Source of the DNA: Bacteroidaceae bacterium
Lineage (GTDB): Bacteria > Bacteroidota > Bacteroidia > Bacteroidales > Bacteroidaceae
Direction: 5' to 3'
Assembly: GCA_017645305.1 (NCBI GenBank)
Contig: JAGCPD010000073.1
Coordinates: 62,001-126,000 of the forward strand
DNA length: 64,000 bases
Part shown: positions 28,178 through 34,669 of the stretch, piece after piece
Position numbering within the stretch: position 1 is the stretch's first letter
How the letters are laid out: every line of letters starts with the position of its first letter
Made by a program: the position numbers and the translations under genes
The notes under the pieces: generated by a model
Seen by the model: only the letters and a program-made list of their open reading frames with translations
Database searches by the model: none
Told to the model about the DNA's origin: nothing

Positions 28178-29701
28178 TTAGCAGTTAGGCTTTTGATTTC
28201 TTCTTCTTCTTGACTTTTCAATCACTAAAACCAGGCCCGGGGCAGAAACATCATTAGGGGAAGATGCCATAGTGCCGATACGTTCCAGCAAGAAGCCAGG
28301 TATGGTAATGGTGTTATTGCTAATCTCTACACCATACGTTATTTCCACAGGTTCCTTGCCTATCAGGTCCTGCGCCCAGATACGGATACCCTCAGGGATA
28401 GGCAGGTCATAGCAGAGCTGTAGCGAAAGGTAGTTGCCAAAGACACCTATGGGCCCCATAGTGTTGCCCATCTGCAGGATAACATCGGCACGCGGAATGG
28501 TCCAGCTATGTTCCTCCGTCATCAGACGCTCAACGGTAGCCACGCAGACGGCTCCGTTGGGGTAGCGTGATGCCAGCACGTATGGCGGCTCTTCTCCGCT
28601 CGTCCTTACCTCAGGCAGAGGCATACACCTGCTTATAACGGCAGGTGCACTCTCGCGCAGCGTATCTCCCGCATGGTGATCCTCTCTCCAGGTCTCGTGT
28701 TCACGCAGGCACCAGACATCGGTAAGTTGCTGGACAGAGAATCGCGTATCCTCATTCACCGCAAAGGGTGCAGCCAGACGATGCCATTTCAGGGCTCGGT
28801 TTACTTCATCCAGACGGGCCTTCAGGTTACGTCCGGCATAGGGGAAAACATGATCTGGCTGTCCGTTAGGCAAGGGCTTGTTGATAGGGTGGCGCATCAC
28901 CCCTATGACACATCCCAGTCCTACGGCTATCAGCGGTTCGTCCTCGCAGTTAATAAGCCCCATGTTTCCGGGATAGGCCTTGTATCTCAGCAGTTTGGAA
29001 ACGCGCTGCAATGTTACGGGCACAGACGTGACCACTTCCACGTCATAAGTGCGGAACACATCGCTCTTCTCAATGACCGGATAAGTGTATGCGTGTTCGA
29101 TAGGCATACCCGGAGCATACAGCCTGCCCAGTAGCGTCAGTTTCTCGCGCCAGTGCTGGTTGCGTTCTTCACGACCGAAGTCCACCTTCCAGTACGCCAT
29201 GCCGGCCTGATGGTTTTCCTTCAGTCTCTTTGCCCAATAGGCATCCGGAGTCTTGGCATCGCTTGCCGCACTTGCCTCCTGGCAGCAAATCCATCCGCCC
29301 AAACCTTTCCAACCAGCCTTTTTTGTCTTGTTTACCAGTTTCTTCAGGCTGCCATTGCAATTGGGAAAGCGGTTTCTGTCTATTCTGGCACTGCCCATCA
29401 GTTCGTTCTTGTGTTCCTCTATCGGAACGTCCCACGAATCGTCCATCAGGAAGATAAGGTCTTCTCGGAAGTCCGGGAAGAACTTAGTCCACCCTTCCAG
29501 CTCTCCGTTGCCGAACATATACTGCTCCGTCATCACACGCGGGGTGGCAGGTCCGTCGTAGCTTACCACATAGCCCTGAATGTTCCATGTCGAGAAGTAG
29601 TCAGGCACCTCAGAGGGCTTCTCTGGCACCAGCGACTTATGTGTTACTGTTCCTACCATGCCGGAGGCTAACAGCAGGAAAAAGGTTAATAGACAGTTCA
29701 T
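28178..29701 (-). CDS. Putative secreted glycoside-hydrolase-like protein
   Basis: 507 residues with a signal peptide (about 1-20). Residues about 85-220 look like part of a TIM barrel: DLIFLMDDSWD, KKAGWKGLGGWICCQEA and AYWKVDFGREERNQHW. The KVDFG strand end resembles the nucleophile position of clan GH-D (GH27/GH36) enzymes, but the family cannot be named with confidence. The C-terminal 150 residues (about 345-500) look like a beta-sandwich. It is a single gene on its own promoter with no susC/susD partners nearby, so it is not in an obvious polysaccharide locus. The C-terminus is very basic (KSRRRRNQK). Confidence 0.55.
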   Translation of the reverse strand: MNCLLTFFLLLASGMVGTVTHKSLVPEKPSEVPDYFSTWNIQGYVVSYDGPATPRVMTEQYMFGNGELEGWTKFFPDFREDLIFLMDDSWDVPIEEHKNELMGSARIDRNRFPNCNGSLKKLVNKTKKAGWKGLGGWICCQEASAASDAKTPDAYWAKRLKENHQAGMAYWKVDFGREERNQHWREKLTLLGRLYAPGMPIEHAYTYPVIEKSDVFRTYDVEVVTSVPVTLQRVSKLLRYKAYPGNMGLINCEDEPLIAVGLGCVIGVMRHPINKPLPNGQPDHVFPYAGRNLKARLDEVNRALKWHRLAAPFAVNEDTRFSVQQLTDVWCLREHETWREDHHAGDTLRESAPAVISRCMPLPEVRTSGEEPPYVLASRYPNGAVCVATVERLMTEEHSWTIPRADVILQMGNTMGPIGVFGNYLSLQLCYDLPIPEGIRIWAQDLIGKEPVEITYGVEISNNTITIPGFLLERIGTMASSPNDVSAPGLVLVIEKSRRRRNQKPNC

Positions 29702-29728
29702 GATTTTTTCTTTTATTTATTTGCCTTG

Positions 29729-29760
29729 CAAAGTTACGATTAAGTGAGAACAAAACAAAA
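29729..29760 (-). promoter_or_regulatory. Promoter of the glycosidase-like gene
   Basis: Minus strand: -33 TTTTG (29760-29756), 19-base spacer, -7 TAACTTTG (29736-29729). The spacer holds CTCACTTAATCG, as at the coaX promoter and at 32818-32849. Confidence 0.7.
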
Positions 29761-29866
29761 TAAAATTCTTTTTATTTTTTGTCGAGCGGAAGGACTCCGC
29801 CTGCGCCTGAGCACATACTGGAGCGCAAGAATTTCGAGACAAAGTCAGAGTACATCAGCGTTTATT

Positions 29867-29920
29867 GCTATATCGTAGCTATATCGTAGCTATATCGTAG
29901 GTATATCGTAGGTATAGACG
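29867..29920. repeat. 11-base tandem repeat (GCTATATCGTA)
   Basis: Four full 11-base units start at 29867, 29878, 29889 and 29900 (the last begins GG instead of GC), plus a partial fifth from 29911. The array ends 18 bases before the start codon of the small acidic protein, so it sits where its promoter or leader should be. Confidence 0.85.
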
Positions 29921-29937
29921 AAAGAGCACGTGAAGCC

Positions 29938-30267
29938 ATGAGTGAATTCTTTTGGTTGGAGGCTGCACATGCTGGCGATGGGGGCGTAGATACTGACTAT
30001 GGGGATCTGTTCATGGAGAATTACCAGCGTGACCTTGAGAGTGGGGACTTCGTCCCATCGGATGACTATGAACCGGAAGAAGACTACGATGATGACGAGG
30101 ATCTGGCTTACATCGAATGGTATGAACGCGAACAGGAACGCATGACATACGAAGATGCACAGTGGTTCCGAAAGCGTTACAACGAAACCTTTGATGGCGT
30201 GGATGTCAGTGGTGACGAATTATCTGTTACATTCCTGACGAGTTGCAGCCTATTTGTGAATAAATAA
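29938..30267 (+). CDS. Small, very acidic protein of unknown function
   Basis: 109 residues with no signal peptide. The middle (about residues 40-75) is extremely acidic (YEPEEDYDDDEDL and EWYEREQE), while the C-terminus is more hydrophobic (VTFLTSCSLFVNK). I do not recognise a family. The start ATG at 29938 follows directly after the 11-base tandem array. The gene lies in a repeat-rich islet together with the NYN nuclease gene 600 bases downstream. The reading frame could be a real small gene or a fortuitous open frame; the strong compositional bias makes both possible. Confidence 0.5.
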   Translation: MSEFFWLEAAHAGDGGVDTDYGDLFMENYQRDLESGDFVPSDDYEPEEDYDDDEDLAYIEWYEREQERMTYEDAQWFRKRYNETFDGVDVSGDELSVTFLTSCSLFVNK

Positions 30268-30338
30268 TTGTCTTCCTGCCCAAGACAAGTAGGGTGCGGC
30301 TGGAGTGTGAATTTGTGAATTAAGGATTCCCATGCTTG

Positions 30339-30386
30339 TTGAGCCCCCCAAAACCTTGAGCCCCCCAAAACCTTGAGCCGCCTCAA
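30339..30386. repeat. Direct repeats of TTGAGCCCCCCAAAACC
   Basis: Two identical 17-base units (30339-30355 and 30356-30372) are followed by TTGAGCCGCCTCAA (30373-30386), itself an inverted repeat. The last unit shares GAGCCGCCTCAA with the hairpin at 30397. Confidence 0.75.
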
Positions 30387-30396
30387 ACGATCAATC

Positions 30397-30428
30397 GAGC
30401 CGCCTCAACGGATTATTTGAGGCGGCTC
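30397..30428 (+). terminator. Hairpin GAGCCGCCTCAA / TTGAGGCGGCTC
   Basis: A perfect 12-base stem (30397-30408 and 30417-30428) with an 8-base loop is followed by ATATTTT. It could terminate transcription of the small acidic gene, 130 bases upstream, or be part of the local repeat cluster. Confidence 0.6.
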
Positions 30429-30448
30429 ATATTTTAGGACCTTTTTAT

Positions 30449-30528
30449 GAACATAGGGTTCATGGCCTAATTAACATATGTTATTTGCCTCATGAACATA
30501 GGTTAATTGCCTCACGAACCATAGGTTC
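30449..30528. repeat. Four 13-base imperfect palindromes at 22-23 base spacing
   Basis: GAACATAGGGTTC (30449), TTAACATATGTTA (30471), GAACATAGGTTAA (30494) and GAACCATAGGTTC (30516). The gaps carry similar short words (GGCCTAA, TTGCCTCAT, TTGCCTCAC). The spacing is close to two helical turns, which puts all four on the same face of the DNA. Confidence 0.7.
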
Positions 30529-30562
30529 ATTTTTATAGCCTCATTGGCTTGCTTCGGAATGC

Positions 30563-30643
30563 CTCGCTTTAATCAGCAACACTCTGCTTTTAGGCTATTT
30601 CTAAGCTTACTCATGAGTATGGGTGAAGCGAGATTAAAGCGAG
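30563..30643. repeat. Structured repeat, copy 1 (upstream of NYN gene)
   Basis: CTCGCTTTAATC (30563-30574) pairs perfectly with GATTAAAGCGAG (30632-30643). The interior (about 57 bases) contains TGCTTTTAGGC and a stretch from 30599 to 30631 that is identical for 33 bases to copy 2 downstream of the NYN gene; this stretch can form its own hairpin. The closing stems of the two copies differ by compensating changes. Confidence 0.8.
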
Positions 30644-30704
30644 AAAGAGGTTGTTAGCATGGAATAGCAAAAACGAGTTATTTATTAAAATAACATGAGA
30701 AAAG

Positions 30705-30736
30705 TTTGGAGGTATAGAAAAAACTCCATACCTTTG
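30705..30736 (+). promoter_or_regulatory. Promoter of the NYN gene
   Basis: -33 TTTG (30705-30708), 20-base spacer, -7 TACCTTTG (30729-30736). This implies a leader of about 130 bases before the NYN start codon. Confidence 0.7.
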
Positions 30737-30831
30737 TAGCAGAATCGCCCTTTGTATGCAAGATACTTGGGTCAGTTGTGAAAAAGCAACTTGGAAAATT
30801 AATCCCGCTCGGATGAGATATGCCGAAGCTC

Positions 30832-30851
30832 AAGCCTCCGAAAGGGGGCTT
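30832..30851 (+). promoter_or_regulatory. GAAA-capped hairpin in the NYN leader
   Basis: AAGCCTCC (30832-30839), tetraloop GAAA (30840-30843), GGGGGCTT (30844-30851), an 8-base stem with one G-T pair, then a 12-base palindrome ATTCTTAAGAAT (30852-30863). It ends 18 bases before the start codon and could control translation or act as a weak attenuator. Confidence 0.5.
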
Positions 30852-30869
30852 TATTCTTAAGAATAGACT

Positions 30870-31499
30870 ATGGAGAAGAAGAAGGTTATAGTGTACGTTG
30901 ACGGGTATAACTTCTATTATGGCCTAAAGAATGGTGGCGCGAAGTGGAAGCGTTTCTACTGGCTTGACATTGTGAAGTTCTTTGAGCGCATGATGTTGCC
31001 TGACCAGGAACTGATAGAAGTGAATTACTATTCAGCAGTACCTCTCGACGACCAACAGGCCGCTGATAATCAAGACGTTCTTTTTAGTGCCAATCTTTTT
31101 AATTCCAAATTTAAGTTGCATCTGGGACGATACAAGAAAAAGAAGTTCAAGTGCCAGAATTGCGGCTTCAAGAACAAGACCTACGAGGAGAAAGAGTCAG
31201 ACGTTAGGGTAGCTACTGGTATGCTTGTAGATTTGTTCACGAAACGCTGTGATATTACCATTATTGTATCTGCTGATAGTGACATGATTCCCTCTGTTGA
31301 GATTATCAAAAACTTTACTCCAGAGCATCCTGTTCATGTGTTTGTGCCACCTACACAGAAGACGTATGCCTTGGCCTGCAAGTGCGATCATGTTGTGTGG
31401 TTGGAGCATTATCGAGCCAGATTTGTCCAATCAATGTTACCTGAAGAGGTAATATTACCTAATGGCCATAAGCTAACACGTCCTGAGAATTGGATATAG
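30870..31499 (+). CDS. NYN-domain (LabA/DUF88-type) putative RNase
   Basis: 209 residues. The NYN/PIN-like fold is shown by VIVYVDGYNFYYGL (Asp 11), the Cys-containing insert FKCQNCGFKNKTYEEKESDVRVATGMLVDL (split here: KCQNCG at about 93-98, EKESDVRVA at about 106-114) and TIIVSADSDMIPSVEII. The conserved Asp residues should bind Mg2+ and cut RNA. The CxxC pair may bind zinc with other residues. The gene has its own promoter and long leader, and lies between two copies of a structured repeat, which suggests a cassette. The target is unknown. Confidence 0.88.
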   Translation: MEKKKVIVYVDGYNFYYGLKNGGAKWKRFYWLDIVKFFERMMLPDQELIEVNYYSAVPLDDQQAADNQDVLFSANLFNSKFKLHLGRYKKKKFKCQNCGFKNKTYEEKESDVRVATGMLVDLFTKRCDITIIVSADSDMIPSVEIIKNFTPEHPVHVFVPPTQKTYALACKCDHVVWLEHYRARFVQSMLPEEVILPNGHKLTRPENWI

Positions 31500-31520
31500 C
31501 ATAATGTTTTTCGGAGATGC

Positions 31521-31613
31521 CTCGGTTTTGCCAGCAATCACATTGCTTTTAGGCAGCTTCTAAGCTTACTCATGAGTATGGGTGAAGCGAAGGTAAAGAC
31601 TGGCAGAAGCGAG
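31521..31613. repeat. Structured repeat, copy 2 (downstream of NYN gene)
   Basis: CTCGGTTTTGCCAG (31521-31534) pairs with CTGGCAGAAGCGAG (31600-31613), one mismatch and one G-T pair. The core from 31558 to 31590 is identical to copy 1 (33 bases). The orientation is the same as copy 1; the two bracket the NYN gene about 1 kb apart. Confidence 0.8.
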
Positions 31614-31652
31614 TCCGATGAAATTCCGAATATCAAACATAATGGGCTAACC

Positions 31653-31685
31653 TTTTGGTGGGCTCATAATTTCTTTGTACCTTCG
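31653..31685 (+). promoter_or_regulatory. Promoter of the metallophosphoesterase gene
   Basis: -33 TTTTG (31653-31657), 20-base spacer, -7 TACCTTCG (31678-31685, one base off consensus). It places the transcription start downstream of an in-frame TTG at 31675 and supports the ATG at 31705 as the start. Confidence 0.55.
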
Positions 31686-31704
31686 CAGAAAATGTTATAA
31701 AAAT

Positions 31705-32787
31705 ATGTGGATGCTTTTTTTTCTGATATTGCCGCTGTTGGCCCTTATATACGTCTGTTGGCATGTGTGGTGTCTGTTGCCGTTAGGATGGATATGGAAG
31801 ACGTTGGTGATAAGCTGTATGGCTGGTTCTTTCCTACTGTTGCCGGCCTGCATCATGCGCTTTACCGACCGTTTGCCTATGCCTTTGGCTATTGGCGTTT
31901 ATGAAGTGGGAACGTCGAGCATAATTGTGCTGCTGTACCTTTTTATGCTGTTCTTGGTTCTTGACTTGGCAAGGCTCTTCCGCCTTGTTCCCAAAACTGT
32001 TCTCTTCTGCAACTGGTGGATTGCCGGCAGCATTTTGCTTCTAATGCTGGGGCTGTTTATATACGGCAACCTGAACTATAGACATAAACATCGGCAGGAA
32101 CTTCATCTTACTACTAGTAAGGAGATGGCTAAACCAATAAAACTGGTGATGATGAGCGACCTGCACATAGGCTACCCCAATGGACGCAAGGAACTTAGCA
32201 GATGGGTGGATATGGTAAATGCTGAGCAACCCGACCTGATTCTTATTGCGGGAGACATCATAGACGGAAGTATGCGCCCCCTTGTGGATGAGCAGATGCA
32301 CGAAGAGTTCCTACGGCTGAAAGCTCCTGTTTATGCTTGCATGGGTAATCACGAATATTTCTGTGGGAAGGATAAGGCAAGGCAGTTCTACCAGGATGCG
32401 GGTATCTGTCTCTTACAGGACTCCTGCGCTGTGGTGGGTGACCTTTGTATCATAGGTCGCGATGACTGTGCGAACAGGTATCATCGGTCTTCGCTGAGGG
32501 AATTAATGAAACAGGCCGATTCCTCGAGATACTGCATTGTGCTGGATCATCAGCCCAACCATCTGGAGCAGGCGGAAGAGCAGAAGGTTGACTTCCAGTT
32601 CAGCGGTCATACTCACAACGGACAGGTTTGGCCCATCTCATGGATTGTCAGAATGATGTACGAATGTGCCTACGGCTTATACCAAAAAGGCGGAACACAG
32701 TATTATGTGAGTAGCGGTATGGGCATCTGGGGCGGTAAGTTCCGTATTGGAACTCGCTCGGAATATGTCGTGGCATATATTAAATAA
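31705..32787 (+). CDS. Membrane-anchored metallophosphoesterase
   Basis: 360 residues. About four N-terminal membrane helices (residues 3-20, 30-50, 70-92, 105-125) precede a calcineurin-like phosphoesterase domain. Its motifs are MSDLHIGYPNG, AGDIIDG, MGNHEYF and FSGHTHNGQVWP, the complete set of metal ligands. It is similar in layout to YkuE-type phosphoesterases acting at the membrane; the substrate is unknown. The start was chosen from the promoter position and because it opens a hydrophobic N-terminus (MWMLFFLILPLLALIYV). Confidence 0.88.
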   Translation: MWMLFFLILPLLALIYVCWHVWCLLPLGWIWKTLVISCMAGSFLLLPACIMRFTDRLPMPLAIGVYEVGTSSIIVLLYLFMLFLVLDLARLFRLVPKTVLFCNWWIAGSILLLMLGLFIYGNLNYRHKHRQELHLTTSKEMAKPIKLVMMSDLHIGYPNGRKELSRWVDMVNAEQPDLILIAGDIIDGSMRPLVDEQMHEEFLRLKAPVYACMGNHEYFCGKDKARQFYQDAGICLLQDSCAVVGDLCIIGRDDCANRYHRSSLRELMKQADSSRYCIVLDHQPNHLEQAEEQKVDFQFSGHTHNGQVWPISWIVRMMYECAYGLYQKGGTQYYVSSGMGIWGGKFRIGTRSEYVVAYIK

Positions 32788-32817
32788 AATACTCTCGTTC
32801 GGATTTTTTCAAATTAA

Positions 32818-32849
32818 TTTGGAAAATCTCTCACTTAATCGTAATTTTG
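32818..32849 (+). promoter_or_regulatory. Promoter of the DHH phosphoesterase gene
   Basis: -33 TTTG (32818-32821), 20-base spacer with CTCACTTAATCG, -7 TAATTTTG (32842-32849). The start codon follows after 10 bases, so the leader is very short. Confidence 0.7.
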
Positions 32850-32859
32850 CACACGCAAA

Positions 32860-33891
32860 ATGGAGAAGATTCTGACAGAAGAAGAGTTGAGTAAGTTTTC
32901 TGGCATGATAGACAATGCCCGAAAAGTGGTGGTGTGTGCTCATGTGTCTCCCGATGGAGATGCCATAGGCTCTACGTTGGCATTAAAGCATTGGCTTACC
33001 CGTAAAGGAAAGCAGGTGATGGTTGTGGTTCCTAATATGTTCCCTGATTTCCTGCGCTGGATGCCTGGAGTACAGGATGTAAAGGTGTTTCTAAAGCATG
33101 AGGATAAGGTGGAGCCGCTGGTGGCAGAGGCGGATTTGTTCATTATTACTGACTTGAACGATTCCAAGCGAATGATGGAAATGGAGGCGTGTGTGTTGGC
33201 GAACCCTGCTCCCAAGATTATGATAGACCACCATCTGGAACCTGCAGATTTCTGTCAGTTGGTAATCTCGCGTCCGGATATGTGTGCTTCAGCCGAGGTG
33301 ATATGTCATCTGCTGTATCAGTTAGGTGAGTTGGAGCATATTACATCTGATGAGGCTACCTGTCTGTATGCTGCCATGATGTGCGATACAGGGGCTTTTA
33401 CCTTCAACTCGAACAGGGCTGTCGTATATGAATGCATATCGCATCTGCTGAATTGCGGAATCGACAAGGACAAGATATACCGCAATGTCTTCTGGACGTA
33501 CTCCCTTGCCCGGATGCGTCTCACCGGTTACCTGCTGTATGTAAAGATGGAGGTGCTACCTGAGTTACATGCCAGCATTATTACCCTTACTAACAAGGAG
33601 CGTAAGATGTTGGGCGTTAAGAACGGGGACACAGAGGGAATCGTTAATATGCCATTGCAGATATCCGGGATGCGCCTGAGTGTCTTCCTCAGTGAGGATA
33701 CGGAACACGCGGGTGTGGTAAAGGTGAGCCTGAGAAGCGTTGATGATTTTCCGTGCAATACGATGTCGGCTCAGTTCTTTAACGGAGGAGGCCATAAGAA
33801 TGCAAGTGGTGGAAGACTGGCTTGTGGTATGGATGAGGCTGTGCAGAAGGTCCGTGAAGCGATAAAATCCTATGCCCATTTGTTAAAATAA
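32860..33891 (+). CDS. DHH/DHHA1 phosphoesterase (NrnA-like)
   Basis: 343 residues, the size of NrnA (oligoribonuclease and pAp phosphatase). The DHH domain shows CAHVSPDGDAIGSTLAL, DLNDSKRMM, IDHH and MMCDTGAF. The C-terminal DHHA1 domain ends with FFNGGGHKNASGGRL. It should degrade very short RNAs, 3'-phosphoadenosine 5'-phosphate or linear dinucleotides such as pApA in the cytoplasm. The latter would link it to the c-di-AMP cyclase gene cdaA in this window, which is inference. It is a single gene behind its own promoter. Confidence 0.9.
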   Translation: MEKILTEEELSKFSGMIDNARKVVVCAHVSPDGDAIGSTLALKHWLTRKGKQVMVVVPNMFPDFLRWMPGVQDVKVFLKHEDKVEPLVAEADLFIITDLNDSKRMMEMEACVLANPAPKIMIDHHLEPADFCQLVISRPDMCASAEVICHLLYQLGELEHITSDEATCLYAAMMCDTGAFTFNSNRAVVYECISHLLNCGIDKDKIYRNVFWTYSLARMRLTGYLLYVKMEVLPELHASIITLTNKERKMLGVKNGDTEGIVNMPLQISGMRLSVFLSEDTEHAGVVKVSLRSVDDFPCNTMSAQFFNGGGHKNASGGRLACGMDEAVQKVREAIKSYAHLLK

Positions 33892-33946
33892 ATTACGTAA
33901 AAGGAATTTACATATATTGAAACATAAGAATTTGTGGTGTTTTTTA

Positions 33947-33954
33947 TACCTTTG
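33947..33954 (+). promoter_or_regulatory. -7 box TACCTTTG for the DUF4827 gene
   Basis: It lies 19 bases before the ATG at 33974 and thus excludes the upstream in-frame ATTG/ATG region from translation. No good -33 element was seen. Confidence 0.55.
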
Positions 33955-33973
33955 CAGGCAAAATGAGAAATTT

Positions 33974-34669
33974 ATGAAGAAAATCTTGTATATATCCCTA
34001 AGTCTGGTGATTGCTGCCATAGGATTTATCTCCTGTTCTAAGGATCAGACTTATGCTGAGCAGAAAGACAAGGAACGCAGTGCTGTGGAGGCGTTCCTGA
34101 CGCGTGATGTGACGATAGTAGGTCCTGCAGGTGATACTGTTTGCAATGTGGGTGTTATCAATGTTATTACAGAGCAGGAGTTCTATGACCAGGATTCTAC
34201 GACTAACCTTGAGAGAAACGAGTATGTCCTCTTCTCCAGCTCTGGTATTTATATGCAGATTGTCAGACCGGGTGTCGGTGAGAAAATAGCCAAGGGCGAG
34301 ACTCGTCAGGTGGCTTGCCGTTTTATTGAGTTTAATATTCTGGGTGACAGCTTGCAGTTGCGCAACGATGTTAGCTATTGGCATACAAATCCGGATATCA
34401 TAGCAGTAACAAACACGTCGGGCACTTTCTCTGCCAGCTTTGTTACTGGCTCTCAGGCTGGTGCAATGTATCAGACTTATGGCGAGGAGAAGGTCTTGGA
34501 CGGATGGCTGGCACCTTTCCCATATATTCGCATTGGCCGACAGATGTCAGAGGACGGGGAAATTGCAAAGGTTAGGTTGATAGTGCCTCATACAGCTGGA
34601 CAGAGTAGTGCCGCTACTAATGTCTATCCCTGTTTCTACGAGATCCTCTACCAGGAGTGTCGTGACTAA
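33974..34669 (+). CDS. DUF4827 lipoprotein
   Basis: 231 residues. The signal ends in a lipobox (IGFISC, Cys 19 or so), so it is a lipoprotein. The body contains QTYAEQKDKERSAVEAFLTRD and a PAGDTVCNVG segment, followed by an FKBP-like beta/alpha pattern (GVGEKIAKGETRQVACRF... PYIRIGRQMSEDGEIAKVRLIVPH). This is the DUF4827 family, found only in Bacteroidetes; its function is unknown. It overlaps hemW by 8 bases. Confidence 0.85.
   Translation: MKKILYISLSLVIAAIGFISCSKDQTYAEQKDKERSAVEAFLTRDVTIVGPAGDTVCNVGVINVITEQEFYDQDSTTNLERNEYVLFSSSGIYMQIVRPGVGEKIAKGETRQVACRFIEFNILGDSLQLRNDVSYWHTNPDIIAVTNTSGTFSASFVTGSQAGAMYQTYGEEKVLDGWLAPFPYIRIGRQMSEDGEIAKVRLIVPHTAGQSSAATNVYPCFYEILYQECRD

Larger units (their letters stand above)
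30268..30869. other. 602-base repeat-rich intergenic region
   Basis: No gene is visible here. In order it holds GAGCC direct repeats (30339-30386), a terminator-like hairpin (30397-30428), four 13-base imperfect palindromes spaced by 22-23 bases (30449-30528), the first copy of a structured repeat (30563-30643), a promoter (30705-30736) and a GAAA-capped hairpin (30832-30851) just before the NYN gene. Each is listed separately. Confidence 0.7.

Noticed and set aside
30449..30528. CRISPR array
   Set aside because: Units are only 13 bases with 9-10 base gaps that are similar to each other, and there are no cas genes.
30563..31613. Integron attC sites around the NYN gene
   Set aside because: The two elements fold like hairpins but lack the attC core sites (GTTRRRY), and no integrase gene is present in the window.
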